From Pelagibius sp. Alg239-R121 (GTDB lineage: Bacteria > Pseudomonadota > Alphaproteobacteria > Kiloniellales > Kiloniellaceae): a DNA stretch of 64,000 nt. The notes under the pieces were generated by a model that was given only the letters and a program-made list of their open reading frames with translations, did no database searches and was not told where the DNA came from. The DNA lies in assembly GCF_947331435.1 (NCBI RefSeq), contig NZ_CAMZOF010000016.1, positions 1-64,000 on the forward strand, given 5' to 3'. How positions within the stretch are numbered: the stretch's first letter is position 1; the number at the start of each line of letters is the position of its first letter. This document shows positions 60,180 through 64,000 of this stretch, piece after piece. The position numbers and the translations under genes were made by a program.

Positions 60180-60830
60180 ATGCTGAATTTCAACGGCCTC
60201 AATGCAATTTTTCACGCCGCACGGCGCCGACAAGAGTCGACTATTGCTTTCGAGCTTAAACAAGGCATTGGTCAATTTGTCTTTATGATGTTTTTTGCCG
60301 ATGAAGACGATGACGCTTCGCGGGATCATCTACACCTGCTACTTCGCCGAACCGGCGTTATGCACACACTCAAAATGTATGGAAGCCGGTGGAAAGGGGA
60401 ATTCAATCTCTTCCACAGTGCTCTGCTCAAACTAGAGAACGATGTAAAGGCGGAGCTAGGTATACAAGGAGGCAGCACAGCATTTGACAGCGTAAAATTT
60501 TTCACTGAACTCAACGCTCGGGTGCCTCAAACTCTTCCGCTCGTGCGAAGCATCCCTGTTGTAAGAGAAAATCGCGAAGCAATTAAAAGGCTGAGAAAGA
60601 TCGTGGACGAAGCCACGAAGGTTTATTTGATTGGCCCTCAACATTTGCCGGAAGGTAAGGCTCCTCGTGAAAAGACATTGCGTAAGCTCTATCTGCACAT
60701 TGATGCGCCGCCGACTCAACTCACCGAATTTATCACCCTCCTAAAACAACGAAATATGACAGTTAGTTGGACAGACAACCCGGCTCGGCATCGACCGAAC
60801 CTCGCTGAGCACAAGGTGTTAAGGTCGTAA
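60180..60830 (+). CDS. Hypothetical protein
   Basis: 216 residues from the ATG at 60180 (GTG at 60168 in frame). MMFFADEDDDASRDHLHLLL, a Gly-Gly turn region and VDEATKVYLIGPQHLPEG suggest a mixed fold. No family recognised. Stands alone between the replication gene and a small regulator operon. Confidence 0.65.
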   Translation: MLNFNGLNAIFHAARRRQESTIAFELKQGIGQFVFMMFFADEDDDASRDHLHLLLRRTGVMHTLKMYGSRWKGEFNLFHSALLKLENDVKAELGIQGGSTAFDSVKFFTELNARVPQTLPLVRSIPVVRENREAIKRLRKIVDEATKVYLIGPQHLPEGKAPREKTLRKLYLHIDAPPTQLTEFITLLKQRNMTVSWTDNPARHRPNLAEHKVLRS

Positions 60831-60930
60831 GATGATCGGCGCGCATAGCAGCAGCTGCAGCAATCGGTACTTGAAGTCTCCCTGATATTAGGAGACTGTG
60901 CCCCCACAGTGCTAAAAAGAAGCGCTGGGG

Positions 60931-61140
60931 GTGTCGAAACCCTTCACAAAGCTCGGCTTTGAGGCCGGGCAGCGCTTGCTGGTCCAGGGCCTTGGCCTAA
61001 AGGCAGCGCACCTGTTGCTTTGTGCAGGTTTCGACTGCCCGGCCACCAGCCGGGATGCCCCATCAGGAACAGATAACTTCACAGCCGGTTCCATCGGAAC
61101 CGGTGTGGAAGACGGGCAAAACGACGCGGGCAAGGTATGA
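60931..61140 (+). CDS. Small hypothetical protein upstream of the XRE regulator
   Basis: 69 residues from a GTG. Gly/Ala-rich, with two cysteines (LLLCAGFDCPATSRDAP). Its stop overlaps the next start (ATGA), which favours real translation. Confidence 0.45.
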   Translation: MSKPFTKLGFEAGQRLLVQGLGLKAAHLLLCAGFDCPATSRDAPSGTDNFTAGSIGTGVEDGQNDAGKV

Positions 61141-61520
61141 CACGCGGAATGAAGGCTGAAGCCGAACGGCATCGGCAACTCGGTGAAAAAATCCAGACGG
61201 TGCGCCGTCATAGCGGTAAGACACTGCAGGATAGTGCGGAAACTGTTGGTGTTTCCTTTCAGCAGTTTCAACGCTATGAGCACGGCCTCAATGCGATTTC
61301 CGCTGTGCGCCTGAAAGCGCTTGCGGAAAAATACGGGGTGACTCTGGAAGAGTTTTTCGATCCCGATAAGATTCCGTTTTTCAGACCACAATCCGGCACA
61401 AGGATATTGGGTCAGTCAGTTAAGCTTTGCAGAGCATTTGAGCGGATCGACAACAGCGACGTTCAAAAAGCGGTCTATCATCTGATTCTTGCGGCATCCG
61501 GTTCGCAGGATAAGCCATGA
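61137..61520 (+). CDS. XRE-family transcriptional regulator
   Basis: 127 residues. Helix-turn-helix LQDSAETVGVSFQQFQRYEH then GLNAISAVRLKALAEKYGVT, followed by a ~50-residue C-terminal dimer region. Typical of alphaproteobacterial phage-repressor-like regulators. It overlaps the neighbours at both ends by four bases, so it lies in a three-gene operon. Confidence 0.88.
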   Translation: MTRGMKAEAERHRQLGEKIQTVRRHSGKTLQDSAETVGVSFQQFQRYEHGLNAISAVRLKALAEKYGVTLEEFFDPDKIPFFRPQSGTRILGQSVKLCRAFERIDNSDVQKAVYHLILAASGSQDKP

Positions 61521-61744
61521 AAAAACGTAGCGAGCTGGCCCGCCTGAGCTACCGGAAAATAACCAGTCCCGTGCTGGTGGCTCGGACAACCGCCGAATTT
61601 TTTTCTTATCCGCAAAGTGTATTGCGCAAACGTATCCTTCGCGCCTGGGCCGAGCACGACCATGAAGCTGTCGTTTTCTTTAGCTCTTCGCTGCGGTTGC
61701 TGATTGCTGGAGAACAGCGTGGCAGTGACGAATCACAGGGATAG
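61517..61744 (+). CDS. Small hypothetical protein downstream of the XRE regulator
   Basis: 75 residues, basic and helical (VLRKRILRAWAEHDHEAVVF). Translationally coupled to the regulator. No family recognised. Confidence 0.55.
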   Translation: MKKRSELARLSYRKITSPVLVARTTAEFFSYPQSVLRKRILRAWAEHDHEAVVFFSSSLRLLIAGEQRGSDESQG

Positions 61745-61901
61745 GGTCTGCTTCTCCAGTTACCTGCGTTGACCGTAGCGAAGCGGAGCAGAATTGGGCG
61801 GGCTGTCTCTGAGACCTTGTTTTCTCGCCTCTAGCGCGTCGCTAAATGTGAGAGGTTGGACGATCTAACTATAACTTTTGTTCGGGATATCGCCCAATTG
61901 G

Positions 61902-62186
61902 TTATTGATAAGCCGATCCGTTTTTTTCGACATTCCATTTAACGAAGCCGATGAATGACCCGTCTGGCGTTTCGGGGGTGGTGTTTTTTATGCGGAGCAT
62001 GTTGCGCCACTCTGTCTCTAAAAAGTGGATATCATAGCCGTTGCTGAACCTTCGTGCGGTCTCATAGGTTTGATCTCTTAGAAAAATCTTATCGACCTCT
62101 GAAGGCTTTTCCAGCTCCTTGGGCATAGTATTTCGATTGATGAAAATCACCTGATCTGTATCAGCTAGATATTTCACCGCATAGTC
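61902..62186 (-). pseudogene. 3' remnant of a gene cut by the mer element
   Basis: The frame SDPDYAVKYLADTDQVIFIN... runs into RFSNGYDIHFLETEWRNMLR and ends GSFIGFVKWNVEKNGSAYQ, but upstream it enters the Tn3-family end at 62187 without a start. An internal ATG at 62177 could give 91 residues. The YDI..LE.EWR...P.G.FIGF pattern recalls the ends of some plasmid initiator-type proteins, with low certainty. Confidence 0.5.
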
Positions 62187-62225
62187 GGGATCTGATGCCG
62201 GACAGTGCAGAATCCTACGCTAACG
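62187..62225 (+). repeat. Left inverted repeat of the mer element
   Basis: 38 of 39 bases match the complement of 63787-63825; the difference is A instead of G at position four. Confidence 0.9.
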
Positions 62226-62440
62226 ACGTTTCAGCTTTAGATTTTGCAACCGTCTGAGACATCTTGATTATGGGATGGGAAAAGACACCAAAAATCTCGC
62301 AGCAACACACCACTCTGGAGGTGTTTCTCAAACGAACGTTTGAGATAGCCGCCATTCATCGCGCATGGGGCCAACTAACACATCGCGGACGCAACGGACA
62401 TCGATCGAACGTCGGCTTTTGCAAGATTTTGAAGCCTAAT
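62226..62440. other. Left internal flank of the mer element
   Basis: No supported gene. Contains the palindrome CTCAAACG-aa-CGTTTGAG (62327-62344), which might be a recombinase or regulator site. Confidence 0.4.
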
Positions 62441-62671
62441 TCACGCCTCGCCGCAGCAATCGTCGCCTGCCTGGATTGGTGGGCAGGGCACCGTCGCGTA
62501 GGAACAGTACACGCAGCAGTCGCCCGGTACCGGTTTCAGAACCGTCTTGCAGCCCTTGCAGTCATAGAACCACTGACAGACATCGGTAGGCATGGTCTCA
62601 ATTTCGACATGCCCGCATTCGGGACATGTTATCGTCGATTGAAGGATTACTGGGTCCTGCTGCGCTTCCAT
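62441..62671 (-). CDS. GDCCVxC-domain protein (mercury-operon accessory)
   Basis: 76 residues. An N-terminal zinc-ribbon-like half (STITCPECGHVEIETMPTDV, then CQWFYDCKGCKTVLKP) and the C-terminal GDCCVYCSYATVPCPPIQ that gives the family its name. Such proteins accompany merF/merT and have ten or more cysteines, fitting Hg(II) or other soft-metal handling. Starts within the last codons of merF. Confidence 0.85.
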   Translation of the reverse strand: MEAQQDPVILQSTITCPECGHVEIETMPTDVCQWFYDCKGCKTVLKPVPGDCCVYCSYATVPCPPIQAGDDCCGEA

Positions 62672-62850
62672 AAGGCGTATCCCGTGATGACCAAGAAGAT
62701 TGCGAGTGCGGGAAGAAGGACGATATCGAGATAGCCGATCAGCGCCGACAGGCCGATTGCACCGAGCAATACGACCAACACCGGCGTAAAGCAGCAGATC
62801 GCAGCGATAATCGAGCCAATGATCCCGATCTGTAACAGGCGATCCTTCAT
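62647..62850 (-). CDS. merF: Mercuric transport protein MerF
   Basis: 67 residues with two membrane helices. The first carries the vicinal cysteines in IIAAICCFTPVLVVLLGA, the second is LDIVLLPALAIFLVITGYAL. MerF brings Hg(II) through the inner membrane. The start ATG (62850) overlaps the merT stop. Confidence 0.92.
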   Translation of the reverse strand: MKDRLLQIGIIGSIIAAICCFTPVLVVLLGAIGLSALIGYLDIVLLPALAIFLVITGYALWKRSRTQ

Positions 62851-63236
62851 CGTCTCTCCACCCAATATGTCCACATCGCGCGCGTTGCGTCCTGTTCCCA
62901 AAGCGGAGCTGTTACGGCTACCAAGAACAGGACTGAGCAAACGGTTGCGAGGATGACTGCGGCTCTCTTCCGCCTGACGCACCGTTTCCGACGCAGGATC
63001 AAGCTCGCCCATGCCAGGACCAACACACCGCCGATGCCGGCCAAAATGATCGACCTGTAGACCACGAAAGGCCCAAGAAGCGTCAGCCAGGTCCCGCCTA
63101 ACCCGAGAATGGACAATCCGATTGGCAGGACACAGCAAGACGCCGAAAGCACCGCTAAAATGGACGCAAGCCCGAGCGCAGGTGCTGTCCACACCGGCTC
63201 TGACGGGCGATCTTCGATTTGCCTAACAGGACGCAT
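62847..63236 (-). CDS. merT: Mercuric transport protein MerT
   Basis: 129 residues from the ATG at 63236. Three hydrophobic helices, the first with the paired cysteines in LSASCCVLPIGLSILGLG, as in MerT. The in-frame ATG at 63251 is rejected because it lies inside the promoter's -10 region. MerT takes up Hg(II) for reduction or sequestration inside the cell, but no merA reductase is in the window. Confidence 0.88.
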   Translation of the reverse strand: MRPVRQIEDRPSEPVWTAPALGLASILAVLSASCCVLPIGLSILGLGGTWLTLLGPFVVYRSIILAGIGGVLVLAWASLILRRKRCVRRKRAAVILATVCSVLFLVAVTAPLWEQDATRAMWTYWVERR

Positions 63237-63242
63237 AGTGGC

Positions 63243-63273
63243 TACATACATCCTGTAGCCACTACAGGATCAA
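63243..63273 (-). promoter_or_regulatory. MerR-type promoter/operator of merT
   Basis: Minus strand: TTGATC (63273-63268), a 19-bp spacer and TATGTA (63248-63243). The spacer is filled by the dyad ATCCTGTAG-cca-CTACAGGAT (63250-63270). A 19-bp spacer with a central palindrome is the MerR-family hallmark. The merT ATG lies 6 bp after the -10 box, so the transcript is probably leaderless. Confidence 0.85.
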
Positions 63274-63279
63274 CAGAAA

Positions 63280-63669
63280 ATGCAGCACATCGGCGAAGCC
63301 GCAAAACTGAGCGGTGTGAACATCGAGACCATTCGTTATTACGAGCGTGAAGGGATCGTCCCAACTGCTGAGCGAACAGCCTCCGGCCGACGGCTCTACG
63401 ACGATGCGGCGATTGCCCGACTTCGCTTCGTTCGCCGGTGCCGCGATCTGGGTTTCCCAATCGCCGACATCCGGACATTGCTCGGTCTGTCGAGTAATGC
63501 GTCGAAGCCCTGCAGCGAAGTCAAAGAGATTAGCCAACGTCATCTGGACGATGTTCGCGCTCGACTATCGGACCTGCAAAACCTCGAAGCCGCACTCGTC
63601 GATCTTGTTCATGAATGCGCGAGCGCACGCTCGGAGTGCCCGGCCCTGAAACAACTGTTCGCCGACTAG
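63280..63669 (+). CDS. merR: MerR-family metal-responsive regulator
   Basis: 129 residues. Winged helix GEAAKLSGVNIETIRYYERE and LRFVRRCRDLGFPIADIRTL, then a dimerisation helix and cysteines in SKPCSEVKEI and VHECASARSECPAL. Three cysteines in these places fit Hg(II) binding as in MerR, although the last two are separated by six residues rather than the eight of Tn501 MerR. It represses and then activates the divergent merT promoter, 7 bp from its start. Confidence 0.88.
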   Translation: MQHIGEAAKLSGVNIETIRYYEREGIVPTAERTASGRRLYDDAAIARLRFVRRCRDLGFPIADIRTLLGLSSNASKPCSEVKEISQRHLDDVRARLSDLQNLEAALVDLVHECASARSECPALKQLFAD

Positions 63670-63786
63670 TTTGTTTAGTACGGGGAACTGAATGCTGCCC
63701 TTCACGGCAACCCGTCAAATGTCGTAGAAGGGCTCATTCCGGCCATTCGCCACGATCCGCACGAACGGCAGCAATGAAGAAACCCC

Positions 63787-63825
63787 CGTTAGCGTAGGAT
63801 TCTGCACTGTCCGGCATCAGACCCC
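63787..63825 (-). repeat. Right inverted repeat of the mer element
   Basis: Complement of the left end with one difference. Tip GGGG is at 63825. Confidence 0.9.
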
Positions 63826-64000
63826 AACTACTCGCTGAATCCGCGCGCCGGCGATCGCCGCTGCGTCTGACGCTGTTCGTTGGCAGCTGGACCGTCAATC
63901 AGTGCTGAGCTGGACGAGAGAGGCCGAGAACCGTGCAGAAACTGGTGAGAATCACGCTTTAAACCGGTTCAGCCGGTTCCGGCGGATCAATCACTAGCGT
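63826..64000. other. Window end outside the mer element
   Basis: No gene seen. The first ~17 bases (ctactcgctgaatccg) match the 3' end of the M48 protease gene at 6260, followed by a looser match; this may be chance or a remnant. Confidence 0.4.

Larger units (their letters stand above)
62187..63825. mobile_element. Transposase-less Tn3-family-ended element carrying mer genes
   Basis: Bounded by 39-bp inverted repeats (62187-62225 and 63787-63825) that differ at one position. They begin GGG(G/A)TCTGATGCCGG and end CCTACGCTAACG, with the GGGG...TACGCTAA form of Tn3-family ends. It carries merR, merT, merF and a GDCCVxC gene and no transposase or resolvase, so it would move only with help in trans. 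Five-bp flanks (tagtc and aacta) do not match, so no target duplication is seen. It interrupts the gene fragment at 61902. Confidence 0.8.

Noticed and set aside
62647-63192. 181-residue frame covering merF and upstream
   Set aside because: Only the last 67 residues are MerF. The upstream part overlaps merT in another frame, and the MerF ATG at 62850 has the expected overlap with merT.
63826-63862. Second copy of the M48 protease gene end
   Set aside because: Only ~17 bases match well, and the sequence beyond does not encode the protease.

Overview
This window reads as accessory DNA from an alphaproteobacterium, most likely a conjugative plasmid or plasmid-like element. The reasons are a ParA-type partition pair, a RepC-like replication initiator, an RHE_PE00001/DUF1612 protein of the kind common on rhizobial replicons, and a full VirB/Trb-type type IV secretion (T4SS) operon with a coupling protein. 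No relaxase, tRNA, rRNA or CRISPR array is visible. I do not name a genus, because nothing in the sequence fixes one.

Layout. 1-8127: a cargo segment between two identical 186-bp direct repeats. It holds a two-gene minus-strand unit (a very large protein with a transthyretin-like N-terminus, then a protein with a nuclease-like C-terminus) and an M48 protease. 8128-11801: a broken DUF3560 gene, a HigBA-type toxin-antitoxin locus with two palindromic operators, small genes, and a ParA plus ribbon-helix-helix partition locus with a motif-rich control region. 11825-16298: a rhomboid-like membrane protein, a long repeat protein, and an RHE_PE00001-family protein. 16840-20989: three overlapping genes encoding an SMC/ABC-like ATPase, a HEAT-type histidine kinase, and a response regulator fused to an aminoglycoside-phosphotransferase-like kinase. 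I consider this the most likely undescribed system in the window. 21004-28618: two small unknowns, a CapW/BrxR-like WYL repressor divergent from sbcD-sbcC through a symmetrical promoter, a WGR protein and a tyrosine recombinase. 29112-34461: a type II CBASS-like operon (CD-NTase, E1/E2 Cap2, JAB Cap3) whose fourth gene is a PD-(D/E)xK-like protein, flanked by two HEPN-like genes. 34601-38500: small genes, gene remnants, and three hairpins that share a short leader motif. 38530-43997: coupling protein, a ~0.9 kb gene-free block packed with hairpins (candidate large structured RNA), an unknown gene and a VirB11 ATPase. 44124-58090: ssb, two ribbon-helix-helix regulators, and the T4SS operon. In that operon VirB4 and VirB10 are each split into two overlapping genes, and the second VirB10 part has its own signal peptide. 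58253-61744: replication initiator with a DnaA-N-like tail, and small genes including an XRE regulator. 62187-63825: a transposase-less element with 39-bp Tn3-family ends carrying merR, merT, merF and a GDCCVxC gene. It cuts through an older gene.

Functionally, replication (RepC-like), partition (ParA/RHH), transfer (T4SS, coupling protein, SSB) and addiction (HigBA) form the backbone. The rest is cargo: several known or probable anti-phage or conflict modules and a mercury-uptake cassette. Scars of Tn3-family ends and serine-recombinase-like sites suggest that part of the cargo arrived by transposition. All functions are read from motifs by eye; no database search was run.
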